Assembly (NCBI GenBank): GCA_965219305.1
Contig: OZ244725.1
Span: forward strand, 2,914,001 to 2,978,000
Reading direction: 5' to 3'
From: DATHTS01 sp965219305
Lineage (GTDB): Bacteria > Acidobacteriota > Blastocatellia > Pyrinomonadales > Pyrinomonadaceae
DNA length: 64,000 nucleotides
In this document: in pieces, positions 15,213-25,777 of the stretch
How positions within the stretch are numbered: the first letter of the stretch is position 1
Layout of the letters: every line of letters starts with the position of its first letter
Notes under the pieces: model-generated
What the model was told of the DNA's origin: nothing
The model's database searches: none
Seen by the model: only the letters and a program-made list of their open reading frames with translations
Position numbers and translations under genes: made by a program

Positions 15213-15228
15213 TGGCACGAGATTTGTA
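15213..15228 (+). promoter_or_regulatory. Candidate sigma-54 type promoter of the Oar-like receptor
   Basis: TGGCAC-N5-TTGTA compared with the consensus TGGCAC-N5-TTGCW; the -24 half is perfect and the -12 half has T instead of C. It lies about 75 bp before the ATG at 15305. No enhancer site was identified. Confidence 0.35.
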
Positions 15229-15304
15229 TAGACGACGATGCTATTTCCCCTAATAAGAAAATACGCAACTAAATTTAACTTAAACAATTTTTTGGAGGAG
15301 CTTT

Positions 15305-18300
15305 ATGAAAAAAGTTTTGACAAGTTTAATGCTTGTCATTCTAGGGGCGATCTGTGTCTCGGCACAGACCACCGCTGGTCGTCTTTCAGGCACTGTTTCC
15401 AGTCCTGACGGAGTTTTACCTGGTGCGACGGTAACGATTACCTCAAGTCAAACCGGAAAGGAATTAACCACTACAACAAACGAATCTGGAAATTTTGTAT
15501 TTCCACAATTAGAACCGGGAACTTATTTAGTAAAAATAGGAGCTGCCGGATTTAAAACCTACGTCGCTAATGAATTGAAAGTTGACGTGGCGAGAGAATA
15601 TGCTCTTAATCCAACCCTCGAATTAGGAGAAGTTCAAGAAACTGTTACAGTTACAGCGGGTGCAGATGTCGTAACTTCAACCTCTGCACAGGTTTCCAAT
15701 ACGGTCAGTCCACAACAAATACTGTCGCTTCCGCTAATTACGCGTAATCCGCTTGATTTAACCGTACTTCAACCGGGCGTAGCGAGTGTTCCCGGTCAGG
15801 GATCATCTATTAACGGTTTACGAACGACGATGACTAACATCACTCGTGACGGTATCAGCATTAATGATCAGTTCATTCGAACGAATGCAACCGATTTTGC
15901 TCCGGGCAGACCGTCAGTTGATGATACGGGTGAATTTACAATTGCTACCAGTAATCAAGACTCGGATTTAGGTTCGGGCGGCGCGCAAATTATTCTGATT
16001 ACGCCGCGCGGAACAAAGAATTTTCACGGAGCATTATTCGCCTATAACCGAAATTCAGAATTTGCTGCCAATAACTTTTTTAACAACCGTGACGGCAGAT
16101 ACATTGCGACTGATGCCGCCGTTATCCAAGGAAGAGCGGCTGTAGGAGATTTTAGAAGTCCGCGTCCGTTCCGTAATCGTAATCAGTACGGCGGTAAAAT
16201 CGGCGGACCTTTTCCCGTTCCGCATTTTGGAACCGGTGGTTCCGTGCTTGAACAAAACAAAGCATTTTTCTTCTTCGCATACGAAGGAGTTAAAGATCCG
16301 CTGTCAATAAGAGATACGCGAACAATTTTAACCCCTTTGGCACGAACCGGAGTTTTTCAGTTTAATCGTGTCAGCGGCGGAAATCCGATAAATTCGGGAG
16401 GAATCTCCTGCCCTTCGGGAGCTGTTAATAGTGTTTGCACTATTTCTAATATTTTAACCTTCGCGCAGGCACAACCAGGATTTACGAATATTCCTTCAAC
16501 TATTGATCCAGTTATTCAACAGAGAGTTCTGTCGGTTTTACCGGCTCAGGGTAACACAATAGGCGGAGACAATTTGAATACGACGGGATTCGCTTTGAAC
16601 CGCCGTCAAGATACTACTCGTAGTACATATACGACCAGAATTGATATTGATGCTACCGATAAAGACAGTATCAACGGAGTTTTCAGCTACAATAAGGAAG
16701 ACAACCTTCGCCCAGATGTTGACACAACAGGATTTAGCGAAGTTCCCGAAGTAACACAGTTTTCAGCTAACAAAACCTTTACACTTACTTATCGCCGCAT
16801 TATTACCGATACAATCGTTAACGAAGTTCGCGGCGGTGTTTTTAACAGCGAAGTTCCGTTTCAGCGAACAAGTCCAATTCCTTCATTTTTTATCGGACCA
16901 TCGGGAACAACAAGCACGACGTTGGCAGGTATAATTAGTCAGCCCGATAATATATTTTTGGATCAGGGACGTAACAATAAATTATATTCCTTCGGAGATA
17001 ATCTTAACGTCGTTCTCGGTAAACATTCCTTGAAGTTCGGCGGACAGTATCAAAAATACATAGTAAATTCTTACAATGACGTTCTCATTGTTCCAAATTA
17101 TATAATTGGGGCTTCAAATGCCGGCACAGGTAATACTACTACATTGTCGTCAACAGCCAATTTTCAAAGTCTTATCAGCTCAACTCAGTTAACAACGGCA
17201 AACGGATTGTTAGCCATATTAGCCGGAGTTTATAATGGAGCAACGCAGGGATTTAACACAACCAGCCCGACATCGGGTTACTCGCCGGTTAGAAATCTTT
17301 CACCGTTTAGAAATTCCAACCACGCGCTTTATGCTTCCGATAAGTGGTCGGTTGCCCGCGGACTTACCGTTTCGCTTGGGTTAAGATATGAATTATTTCC
17401 CGCTCTAAAAATTGCTAACGGTTTAGCACTTGAGCCGGTTATTTCAGATCCGAGTAATCCGGCAGCTTCACTTCTTGCAGGAAACGGCAATTATAATATT
17501 GTCGGAACAAACGCGGGGAAACAATATCAATACTACAAAACCGATTATAATAATTTTGCTCCGAATGTCGGTGTTGCATATGCGCCGAGTTTTGAATCCG
17601 GTATCGGAAAATTACTTTTCGGTTCGGAAGGTAAAAGTGTTATTCGCGGAGGCTACAGTCACATTTACGGAAATGATTCAATTATCACTACCTTAAATTC
17701 TACGCTTTCCGGTAATCTCGGTCTCGGTCGAGCAACAAACAATGCAATTGGTCCCATCGGATCAACAGCTTTAAATGGTCGCTTGGGTCAGGGATTGGCA
17801 CCAATTGGCACACCGGCATTTATTACTCCGCCACGTTCATTTCTGCAAAATAATATTGGTTCACAAAGTTATTTTGCAAATGCCAATGCAGTTGATCCTA
17901 AATTACAAATTCCGAAAGTTGAGCAATACAGTTTCGGTTTTCAACGTGAGTTTTTCGGAAATACGGCATTTGAAATTCGCTATGTCGGAAGTCGCAGTAA
18001 TAATTTGGCGAGAGGAATTGATCTCAACCAAATTGATATTATCAACAATGGTTTCTTAAGTGATTTCCAAAGAGCGCAAAATAATCTTGTAATCAATACC
18101 GCCGAACGTAATCGCAGAATTGCAGCGTGTATCGCTTTAGGAGGCACTAACACTACTGCAACTTGTACTACGCAAATTAACAACGCATTGCCGCAGAGTG
18201 CAGCTTATAATAGTACGCTGACAGGAAGTACTCCGCTTAATTTACTTCCTTTAATCGGACCTCTAGCCGGCATCCGCGGCGGACTTGGCGGATTTAACGG

Positions 18301-19321
18301 AACTACGCCGGTTCAAATTAACGCTACTGTTTTAGCAAACCTGCAAAACGGACAAGTTGCTGATCTGGCGCAGTATTATATAACCCAGAATGCAAATAAT
18401 CATCCGAGTCTTGCTAATCCGGGGGCAATTCCATTCATAAAATTCTATCCAAATCCGAATATCGGTCAGATAGAACTTTTCACCAACGCGGGTTCATATT
18501 ATTACAATTCGCTGCAAATGGAAATTCGTCGTCGTTTTTCGCAAGGTTTATATTTTCAAGCAAATTACACTTTTTCGAAGAATTTGACGGATACAATTGG
18601 TACGAGTCAACAACTCTTCGAGCCTTATCTGCAAAATCAGAACCCCGAAATTGACCGCCAACGCGCTGATTTCGATCAAACTCACGTCTTTAACATCAAC
18701 GCAATTTATCAATTGCCGTTTGGTAAAGGCAAAATGTTTTTGAATCAAGGCGGCATTGTTGACAAAATCTTTGGCGGTTTTGAAATTTCAGGACTTGCAC
18801 AGTGGACTTCGGGGTTACCGATAACTTTCATAGATACTCGAGGAACATTGAATCGCACTGCACGTTCGGGAAGACAAACACCGTATAGTAGTTTAACTAA
18901 CGATGAAATACGTGCTTTAGCCGGAGTTTTCCAAGCAAATGGAAACATTTATTTTATAAATCCTTCCATTATTGGTCCTAATGGCAGTGCCTCGAACGGC
19001 TACATTAATCCTGTAAACGCTAATACTACGTTTAATGGTCAGGCATTCTTCAATGTCGAAGCCGGTCAAACCGGAAATGTGTTTAGATCGGTTATTGACG
19101 GTCCGAAGTATTTCAATATGAATATGTCTTTGCTGAAAAACATCAAATTTTCCGAAACAGTTAGACTTCAGTTAAGAGCAGAAGCTTTTAACTTGATTAA
19201 TAATGTAAACTTCCGTAGTAATACGCAATTTGCTAATATTAACAGCACGACCTTTGGTCAAATAACGAGAACATCAAATGATTCGCGTCAATTGCAATTT
19301 GCTGCTCGCTTCGAGTTTTAA
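15305..19321 (+). CDS. Oar-like TonB-dependent outer-membrane receptor
   Basis: 1338 residues; strong RBS GGAGGAG. Signal peptide (KKVLTSLMLVILGAICVSAQ), then a carboxypeptidase-regulatory-like beta-sandwich (about residues 22-105: GRLSGTVSSPDGVLPGATVT), a plug domain (NGLRTTMTNITRDGISINDQ), and a very long beta-barrel ending in an aromatic residue (QFAARFEF), as outer-membrane proteins do. This architecture is the Oar/SusC-like type that is expanded in Acidobacteriota. The ligand is unknown; polymers or peptides are usual guesses. The plug lacks an obvious TonB box. A dispensable-looking Asn/Thr/Gly-rich character suggests exposed loops. Followed by a bidirectional terminator. Confidence 0.92.
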   Translation: MKKVLTSLMLVILGAICVSAQTTAGRLSGTVSSPDGVLPGATVTITSSQTGKELTTTTNESGNFVFPQLEPGTYLVKIGAAGFKTYVANELKVDVAREYALNPTLELGEVQETVTVTAGADVVTSTSAQVSNTVSPQQILSLPLITRNPLDLTVLQPGVASVPGQGSSINGLRTTMTNITRDGISINDQFIRTNATDFAPGRPSVDDTGEFTIATSNQDSDLGSGGAQIILITPRGTKNFHGALFAYNRNSEFAANNFFNNRDGRYIATDAAVIQGRAAVGDFRSPRPFRNRNQYGGKIGGPFPVPHFGTGGSVLEQNKAFFFFAYEGVKDPLSIRDTRTILTPLARTGVFQFNRVSGGNPINSGGISCPSGAVNSVCTISNILTFAQAQPGFTNIPSTIDPVIQQRVLSVLPAQGNTIGGDNLNTTGFALNRRQDTTRSTYTTRIDIDATDKDSINGVFSYNKEDNLRPDVDTTGFSEVPEVTQFSANKTFTLTYRRIITDTIVNEVRGGVFNSEVPFQRTSPIPSFFIGPSGTTSTTLAGIISQPDNIFLDQGRNNKLYSFGDNLNVVLGKHSLKFGGQYQKYIVNSYNDVLIVPNYIIGASNAGTGNTTTLSSTANFQSLISSTQLTTANGLLAILAGVYNGATQGFNTTSPTSGYSPVRNLSPFRNSNHALYASDKWSVARGLTVSLGLRYELFPALKIANGLALEPVISDPSNPAASLLAGNGNYNIVGTNAGKQYQYYKTDYNNFAPNVGVAYAPSFESGIGKLLFGSEGKSVIRGGYSHIYGNDSIITTLNSTLSGNLGLGRATNNAIGPIGSTALNGRLGQGLAPIGTPAFITPPRSFLQNNIGSQSYFANANAVDPKLQIPKVEQYSFGFQREFFGNTAFEIRYVGSRSNNLARGIDLNQIDIINNGFLSDFQRAQNNLVINTAERNRRIAACIALGGTNTTATCTTQINNALPQSAAYNSTLTGSTPLNLLPLIGPLAGIRGGLGGFNGTTPVQINATVLANLQNGQVADLAQYYITQNANNHPSLANPGAIPFIKFYPNPNIGQIELFTNAGSYYYNSLQMEIRRRFSQGLYFQANYTFSKNLTDTIGTSQQLFEPYLQNQNPEIDRQRADFDQTHVFNINAIYQLPFGKGKMFLNQGGIVDKIFGGFEISGLAQWTSGLPITFIDTRGTLNRTARSGRQTPYSSLTNDEIRALAGVFQANGNIYFINPSIIGPNGSASNGYINPVNANTTFNGQAFFNVEAGQTGNVFRSVIDGPKYFNMNMSLLKNIKFSETVRLQLRAEAFNLINNVNFRSNTQFANINSTTFGQITRTSNDSRQLQFAARFEF

Positions 19322-19348
19322 TTAACGAAAAAGCAAAACGGTGTTTTT

Positions 19349-19387
19349 AAGGGTGTTGTCTTGATTAAAAGACAACACCCTTCTTCA
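19349..19387. terminator. Strong bidirectional intrinsic terminator
   Basis: A perfect 14-bp stem (AAGGGTGTTGTCTT at 19349-19362 with its complement at 19369-19382), a 6-nt loop, and a T-rich tail on both strands. It separates the convergent receptor and SNF2 helicase genes. Confidence 0.9.
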
Positions 19388-19408
19388 TTTAATCAGTCTT
19401 AGGAAATT

Positions 19409-22400
19409 TTACACTTCGCTGATTAAAGCCAGCAGATCATCAGCCGACAATTTTCCGCTCGAATCTGTTCCGGCTAAGAGATTGTCCGCCAGATCGCGTT
19501 TGGTGTCGTGGAGTTTCAAGATTTTTTCTTCGACGGTATTTTCCGTCACGAGTCTGTAAACCGTCACCGGACGCTGTTGTCCGATGCGGTGAACGCGGTC
19601 GGTCGCTTGGTCTTCGACTGCCGGATTCCACCACGGATCGAGATGAATCACGTAATCGGCGGCGGTCAAATTCAAACCCGTTCCGCCCGCTTTTAAGCTA
19701 ATAAGAAATACTTCGCCCTCGCCGCGCTGAAATGCATCGATTCGTTCCTGCCGGACGTGCGCCGGCGTGCTTCCGTCGAGATAATGATACGAAATTTTTT
19801 TGCTTTTCAGATATTCTTCGATGATTGCGAGGTGTTTGACGAACTGGCTAAAAACTAACGCTTTATGTTTATTGTCGAGAAGTTCGTCTAAAGTTTCGCC
19901 GAATAATTCGAGTTTGCTGCTGCCGAGATCAGCTTTCGGATTGACCAATTGCGGATGACAGCACGCCAATCTCAGGCGCGTTAATTCTGCCAAAATTCTA
20001 AACCGTTTGTCTTTCGCTTCCCCCGCTTCGGATTCGATTTTTTCCATTGCTTCGCGCCGAATCGCTTCGTAAAACGCGCGTTCTTCGGACGACATTTCGA
20101 CCGTTAAAACAATCTCGGTTTTCTCCGGCAAATCATCCAAAACCTGATTTTTTCTGCGGCGCAGGAGAAACGGATTTATCAATCTCTGCAAAGTTCGGCG
20201 CGCGTCGTCATTGTCTCTTTCGATCGGAATGGCAAATTTCTGCTGAAAGAAATCGTGACTTCCCAAAAGTCCGGGATTGATAAAATTAAACAAATTCCAC
20301 AACTCGCCGAGATGATTTTCGATCGGCGTTCCGGTCGTAATCAGACGAAAATCCGCTTGCAGATTCATCACCGTGCGCGAACGCTTTGTCGAACGGTTTT
20401 TGATCGCCTGCGCTTCGTCTAAAACTACTGTCGCAAATTTCTTGTTTGTAAAAAGTTTTTCTTCGATCTGCAAAAGATTGTAACTGACGACCAAAACGTC
20501 GTAATTTCCGAGATTTTCCACCTGCATTTTCCGGTCGCCGTCGCCGAAAATCTGAAATTTTAAAGTCGGCGCAAAACGCATCGCTTCCTTCACCCAATTT
20601 CGGCTGACGCTGACCGGCGCAACAACCAAAGCCGCGCCTTTTTCGGCTCTCTCCACCAAAATTGCCAACGCTTGCAAAGTTTTTCCCAAACCCATATCAT
20701 CTGCCAGACACGCACCGACACCCCAATGGGCGAGACGCGACAGCCAGAAATAGCCGTCCAATTGATACGGGCGCAGATCGGCTTCAAACGTCGTCGGCAG
20801 TTCGGGAACGAATTTGCCCGCGTTTTTGATTTTCGTCAGATGATCTTTCCACGCTTTATCGGCTTTGAAATTTTCGAGTTCTTCCGAGAAATCTTCTAAA
20901 ATTCCCGAACGCAGATTGTGCAGGCGATTTTTGTCGTCCATCACGGCGTTGAGCGATTGCAGATGTTTCCGCAATTGCTCGGTAATGGCGATAAATTGCC
21001 CGTCGGAAAGTTCGACAAAATCCTTTGCGCCGTCGCCCATCAACTGCGTTAATTCCTGCATCGAAAGCACTAAGTTTTCGTTAATTTTTACTTTGCCGGA
21101 AATTTCAAACCACTCGTTTTTGCCTTTGACGTTAAGCGAAAAATTCCCGAAACCGATTTTGCCGACGAGATTTAATTTCTGTCCTTTCGTCCATTCGATA
21201 ACGAGTTTTCCTTCTTCGCGCGGCGTTTCCATTTCGGTCAAAGCCGCCAGACAGCTTTCCGGGTCAGCCAGATTCCATTCGTAGTTCGGACTTTCCGATT
21301 CGGCAAGAAGCGGACACATTTCTTCGACTTCATCGAGCAGCTGCCGCTCGTTTTCCAAGTTGCGTTTCGTCCGCTTTCGCACGCCGTCAACTTCGGCGAC
21401 GACTGCTTCATTGCCTTTTCCGGGTTTAAAATACGGCGGAACCGTGCCGAACGGTTTAACAAAAAATTCGAGATGAAAACCGTCGCCGACGGGCGTGATA
21501 AGTGCGTGAATTCTGGTTTCGGCTTCGACCGACGGCAGATTTTCAAAATGTTCTTCGAGGTCGCTCTGAATCGCAATTTTCGCCGATAAAGGTTGAATCG
21601 CTTTCATCAGCATTTCGCGTCCTTTGGCGGGAATTTTCAGTTTGTTATTGTTTAGAGATTCAGCGATGGCAACGTGTTGTTTTGTGATTTCTACAACTTT
21701 ATAGCGCGTTTCCGTTTCCTTTAAAACGACGCTTCCTTCGCCGTCGAATTTCGTGTCAAAAGAAATTTCGAGATTGTCGCCCGTTTCCTTGACGGTCAAA
21801 TACGGTTCGCTTTTGATCAGATGAACATTGATCGCGGGATTTTTCGCCAGAAAGAGAAACGGATGTCCGACCATCGCCGACATCGCTTTTTCCCATCTAA
21901 AATCATATTCATCGCCGCCGTAATAAGAATAATTGCGCTCTTTGAACATCGCATTTTTGACTATTTCAAGGTCTTGTTCGGTCAGACCTTTAACGTCGCG
22001 TTCGAATAATCTTTTCAGCGCAATGTTTCGCCCTTTGCTCCAACCTTGTTTCCCGAATTTTTGCTCGACAGGCTGAATTTCTTCGTATTCAAAATCCAAT
22101 TGCCAAGCCACGCGCGTTTGATTTACTTTAACCGGAGTTTCATTTTCTTCCCCGAAACCTTCAGCGACGACCGTTAAAAGTTTCAAAACCCTTTCCCATT
22201 CTTCGATCGGTGGAATCAAATTTCCGACGGGCTGAAAACCCAAATCTTTTTCCAATGTTCCGGCGATTTCAACAGCTTGATTTGCGCCGGATTTATCTTT
22301 TGACGCTAACAAATTATTTAGTTCAAATGTGAGCCATCTATAACCCAAACTCTGATTTTCAGCGGCGAATTCTCTGGCAAATGCAGGTAAACTCAGCGAC

Positions 22401-23524
22401 GGAACGATCGCCGAAATGATTGTTTTGACGATTTTGCCGGAAAGATCCTTTGCTGAAATTTCGCCGACTTCGATCTGCGCCGCAACGTCGCTGTTTTTCA
22501 AAAAATTTTCCAGAGCTTTAATCGCCCGAAATGCCGGAGCTTCTGAATAATTTTTCAACGAATATTCGTAGAAATCTTCGGCAAATTCGTAAAATTTTAC
22601 TTCGTCGGTCTTAAAAAGCGCGAGGGCGTAAAAAAACATCTGCCAATTATCGGGAAAACCTTTTCGTTTGCGAAACTGTTTTTTCCAGCTTTTGATCGCC
22701 GCTTCAAAGTATTTGACCGAAATTTCAAAATCCTTTTCAATTAAAGAGGTAACGGCACGCGCTATCGCTTTATGAAATGTGTCGGGCGTGCCGATCAGTT
22801 TTTTCGCTTTTTTGATCTCGCCTTTGTAGATCAGTTCGTCAATTTCAAAACTCCGAACAGCCGGATCGTCAATATTTTGTTCACTCACAAAATTCCAAAG
22901 TTCATTGGTTGATTCGGAATTTTCGATAGCATTTTCAAACAGAGCGGGAAGAATCTGCATCTGAAATTTTTGGTCAAAGCTGTTGAAAAGTTCTTTTTGA
23001 AACGGATTTGAAAAAATCTGCAACACAATTTCCCGCGCTTCGTCCGTGATTTCTCTTTCAACTATTTTCTTAAAAAGCTGCGCGGTTTCATCAGAATGTC
23101 GGCGGTAAATGCTCAAACGATAATCGCGCAGAAGACGAAATTTGTAGCGTTCGCCGCCGTAAGACCAGACGGAAAATTGGTTGAGATTAAAATTTTCCTG
23201 AACGGTTTCGGCAACTTCCTCGAACCAACGTTCACGAACGGCTTCGCGCGTCAGATATTCTTTTAGTTCGTCATCGTAAATTTGAAAACCGTTTCCCCAA
23301 TATCCGCTCGTGTTGCGAATGATTCCCTTATGAATGAGCGAGTTTTTCAAAACCGACAGATATTGTTGCGTATAACTGCGATTTTCGGGAGTTTTCAATC
23401 CGAGATAATTTACAAGCGAAACGAATTCCTGTACGGTTATCTGTTCCCAAAATATTGAAAGACATTGCAGAATTTTGCGTTCGTTCGATGATATTTTGTT
23501 TAATTTTTGTTCGAAATCGGACAT
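19409..23524 (-). CDS. SNF2-family DNA-dependent ATPase, very long
   Basis: 1371 residues. The C-terminal 450 residues hold the SNF2 ATPase core: ADDMGLGKTLQALA (motif I, about residue 941), VLDEAQAIKN (DEAQ motif II, about 1034), TGTPIENHLGELWN (motif III), and in the second lobe DGSTPAHVRQERID, LKAGGTGLNLT and DRVHRIGQ. SNF2 proteins move along duplex DNA and remodel protein-DNA complexes. The first 900 residues are helical and charged with no domain I recognise. The extreme N-terminus looks like a winged-helix-like segment (ERKILQCLSIFWEQITVQEF). The gene is isolated; no restriction or defence partner is next to it, so a housekeeping transcription role is as likely. Confidence 0.9.
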   Translation of the reverse strand: MSDFEQKLNKISSNERKILQCLSIFWEQITVQEFVSLVNYLGLKTPENRSYTQQYLSVLKNSLIHKGIIRNTSGYWGNGFQIYDDELKEYLTREAVRERWFEEVAETVQENFNLNQFSVWSYGGERYKFRLLRDYRLSIYRRHSDETAQLFKKIVEREITDEAREIVLQIFSNPFQKELFNSFDQKFQMQILPALFENAIENSESTNELWNFVSEQNIDDPAVRSFEIDELIYKGEIKKAKKLIGTPDTFHKAIARAVTSLIEKDFEISVKYFEAAIKSWKKQFRKRKGFPDNWQMFFYALALFKTDEVKFYEFAEDFYEYSLKNYSEAPAFRAIKALENFLKNSDVAAQIEVGEISAKDLSGKIVKTIISAIVPSLSLPAFAREFAAENQSLGYRWLTFELNNLLASKDKSGANQAVEIAGTLEKDLGFQPVGNLIPPIEEWERVLKLLTVVAEGFGEENETPVKVNQTRVAWQLDFEYEEIQPVEQKFGKQGWSKGRNIALKRLFERDVKGLTEQDLEIVKNAMFKERNYSYYGGDEYDFRWEKAMSAMVGHPFLFLAKNPAINVHLIKSEPYLTVKETGDNLEISFDTKFDGEGSVVLKETETRYKVVEITKQHVAIAESLNNNKLKIPAKGREMLMKAIQPLSAKIAIQSDLEEHFENLPSVEAETRIHALITPVGDGFHLEFFVKPFGTVPPYFKPGKGNEAVVAEVDGVRKRTKRNLENERQLLDEVEEMCPLLAESESPNYEWNLADPESCLAALTEMETPREEGKLVIEWTKGQKLNLVGKIGFGNFSLNVKGKNEWFEISGKVKINENLVLSMQELTQLMGDGAKDFVELSDGQFIAITEQLRKHLQSLNAVMDDKNRLHNLRSGILEDFSEELENFKADKAWKDHLTKIKNAGKFVPELPTTFEADLRPYQLDGYFWLSRLAHWGVGACLADDMGLGKTLQALAILVERAEKGAALVVAPVSVSRNWVKEAMRFAPTLKFQIFGDGDRKMQVENLGNYDVLVVSYNLLQIEEKLFTNKKFATVVLDEAQAIKNRSTKRSRTVMNLQADFRLITTGTPIENHLGELWNLFNFINPGLLGSHDFFQQKFAIPIERDNDDARRTLQRLINPFLLRRRKNQVLDDLPEKTEIVLTVEMSSEERAFYEAIRREAMEKIESEAGEAKDKRFRILAELTRLRLACCHPQLVNPKADLGSSKLELFGETLDELLDNKHKALVFSQFVKHLAIIEEYLKSKKISYHYLDGSTPAHVRQERIDAFQRGEGEVFLISLKAGGTGLNLTAADYVIHLDPWWNPAVEDQATDRVHRIGQQRPVTVYRLVTENTVEEKILKLHDTKRDLADNLLAGTDSSGKLSADDLLALISEV

Positions 23525-23565
23525 ATTTATAACAGCGAAAACTATAAGTTTATCAAATTAAAAAG

Positions 23566-23604
23566 AAAAAACGCAGAATGAATCGGATTCATTTCGCGTT
23601 TTTT
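23566..23604 (-). terminator. Intrinsic terminator after the S46 peptidase
   Basis: AAAACGC plus GAATGAATC pair with GATTCATT plus CGCGTTTT, giving a long near-perfect stem flanked by A- and T-runs, so it can work in both directions. The S46 gene ends at 23633 and the SNF2 gene starts at 23524. Confidence 0.75.
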
Positions 23605-23632
23605 CAGATTGGTTTAAGAAAATAAATTAAAT

Positions 23633-25777
23633 TCAGCTTCCCGCTTTCATCGCATTTGCGTAATTACCTTTGATGTTCATTTCCTTGAAAATCCAGCTTG
23701 CATCGCCGAATTTGTCGGTCAGATAAAGCACATAGCGAATATCAACGACAATCGTTCTGCCGAGTTTCGGGTTAAAGAAAAAATCGTCGCCCAAACCTTC
23801 GTAATTTCCGTCAAACGCGATTCCGACCTGTTCGCCGTTGGCATTTAAAACCGGACTGCCGGAATTTCCGCCGATAATGTCGTTGGTCGTCAGGAAATCA
23901 ACCGGAATCGTTCCATTGACTGCATATTTTCCGTAATCTTTGTTTTCCCAAAGCTGTCGCAATTTCGCAGGTGCGGCAAACGGTTCGATGCCCGTGTCTT
24001 TTTCAAAAACGCCGTCGAGCGTCGTAAAAGGCGCGTAAGTTACGGACTCTTTCGGCATATAACCTTTGACTTCGCCGTAAGTCAGACGCTGCGTGAAATT
24101 CGCGTCCGGGTAAGGCGTAACGCCTTTGAATTCCGCCATCGCTTCCATAAACGGCAGGCGATATTTTCCCAAAGCGACGTTGAGTTTTTGCTGGTGCGCC
24201 GTTATCGCGGCGATGTCCGGCGCGACTTCAGAAACGAATTTTACAAATTCATTATTTGAAGATTTCATTTGCGCGGCGTTCATATTGATTAGTTCATTCA
24301 AACCTTTTTCGGTCGTGAACATATCTCCGGCAAACGCTTTTTCGGCAAAATTTTCTTCGGCGCGAACACGTTCCGCACCTTTCAAATTTCCGAAACGCTT
24401 TTCAACCGCTTCGATCTTTTGTCCGTCGGGAAGATCGGCGGCGCGACGCAGCATATATTCGAGAACCGCGATATTTGAAGCGGGCTGTTCAGCCGCGATT
24501 TGCGGGATCGCGCCTTGCAGACGTTCTTTCGGAACGCCATTTTGAGCGGCTAAAATAAGCTGTGCCGGAGAAATTTGATAAATATTCTGAACCGTCAAAT
24601 CTTTCGCGGCGTTCGTGCGGTATTCGTCATACGCCGCTTTTAATCCCGGCAGAGCGTCGCCGTATTTCGCTTTGCGCGTCGCATCTTGACCAATCCACGC
24701 CATCAATTTCGCTTCGTCGGCTTCGCGTTGTTTAACCAATCCGGCGCGGCGAATCGCGGCGAGACCGCCGGTTTCGGCTTTGAGCGAATTATTTAAACCG
24801 AAAATGTCGCTCTGCAATTCGACGGCTTTTTCGGGATTTGCGCGGGCGATCGTTTCCAAACCTTCGATTCTTTTGGTCAGCGATTCGATAGTGTTCGGCA
24901 GACTGTAATCGCGGTTAAATGCGATCGAATAACTTTCGCGGTAACGGTTCGTGCCGCCGGGATAACCGATAATCATCGTAAAATCGCCTTCTTTTACGCC
25001 GTCGGTCGAAAGCGTCAGATATTTTTTCGGTTTGAACGGAACATTGTCCTTTGAATATTCGGCGGAAGTTCCGTCCGGCGCGACGTAAGCGCGCATAAAC
25101 GTAAAATCTCCGACGTGGCGCGTCCATTCAAAATTGTCTGGATCGCCGCCGTAAAAACCGATGCTCTTCGGCGGCGCGTAAACGATTCGAATGTCTTCTA
25201 CTCTTTGATAAGCGAACAGATAATAGAACATTCCGCCGTTGAGCGGCTGAATCTGAACACGAATATCTTTGCCCATTTTCGCGGTTTCTGATTTTTGAAT
25301 TTCGTCAATTCGTTTGCTGACCGCTTCACTGTTGTTGCGGTCAACGCCGTCTAAAACGCGCGATGTGATGTCTTCTTCTCTCAAAGTAATGTCAACCGCG
25401 TAACCTTTCGCGGGCAGTTCTTCGGAGCGATTGGCAGCGCGATAGCCGAGTTCACCGTAGTTTTTCGCTTCCGTCGAAGCCGAAACGAGCGCGTCGAAAC
25501 CGCAGTGATGATTTGTCAAAATCAAGCCGTCGGGCGAAACAAATTCGCTTGAGCAGCCAATCGAAAGACGCGGCACGGCGACGCTCAAACCCGTTCCGTT
25601 GGCGTTGTAAATCTGGTCGGGACTGATCTTCAAACCCTTTTCTTTGAGCGGAAGCCGCGCAAGTTTGTCCATCATATACATTCCTTCGTCCGCGCTGACG
25701 TATGTAAAATAAGCGGTCGAAAAAATAACAGCCGTCAGAATCGTAACGGCTAAAAATCGGTATTTTCTTAAATTCAT
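23633..25777 (-). CDS. S46 family dipeptidyl-peptidase (DPP7/DPP11-like)
   Basis: 714 residues with an N-terminal membrane/signal segment (about residues 8-26), so it is periplasmic or membrane-anchored. It is a chymotrypsin-fold serine peptidase that removes dipeptides from peptide N-termini. The catalytic histidine lies in FVSPDGLILTNHHCG (His90/His91), and the serine is in GGNSGSPVLN (about Ser638), followed by GIAFDGNYE. A helical domain between the two barrel halves carries substrate specificity. Length matches the family. Together with the M1 aminopeptidase next in line on the same strand it suggests peptide scavenging in the periplasm. Confidence 0.92.
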   Translation of the reverse strand: MNLRKYRFLAVTILTAVIFSTAYFTYVSADEGMYMMDKLARLPLKEKGLKISPDQIYNANGTGLSVAVPRLSIGCSSEFVSPDGLILTNHHCGFDALVSASTEAKNYGELGYRAANRSEELPAKGYAVDITLREEDITSRVLDGVDRNNSEAVSKRIDEIQKSETAKMGKDIRVQIQPLNGGMFYYLFAYQRVEDIRIVYAPPKSIGFYGGDPDNFEWTRHVGDFTFMRAYVAPDGTSAEYSKDNVPFKPKKYLTLSTDGVKEGDFTMIIGYPGGTNRYRESYSIAFNRDYSLPNTIESLTKRIEGLETIARANPEKAVELQSDIFGLNNSLKAETGGLAAIRRAGLVKQREADEAKLMAWIGQDATRKAKYGDALPGLKAAYDEYRTNAAKDLTVQNIYQISPAQLILAAQNGVPKERLQGAIPQIAAEQPASNIAVLEYMLRRAADLPDGQKIEAVEKRFGNLKGAERVRAEENFAEKAFAGDMFTTEKGLNELINMNAAQMKSSNNEFVKFVSEVAPDIAAITAHQQKLNVALGKYRLPFMEAMAEFKGVTPYPDANFTQRLTYGEVKGYMPKESVTYAPFTTLDGVFEKDTGIEPFAAPAKLRQLWENKDYGKYAVNGTIPVDFLTTNDIIGGNSGSPVLNANGEQVGIAFDGNYEGLGDDFFFNPKLGRTIVVDIRYVLYLTDKFGDASWIFKEMNIKGNYANAMKAGS

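Noticed and set aside
19409..23524. Defence-island interpretation of the SNF2 gene
   Set aside because: No methylase, nuclease or other defence gene adjoins it; neighbours are a receptor and a peptidase.
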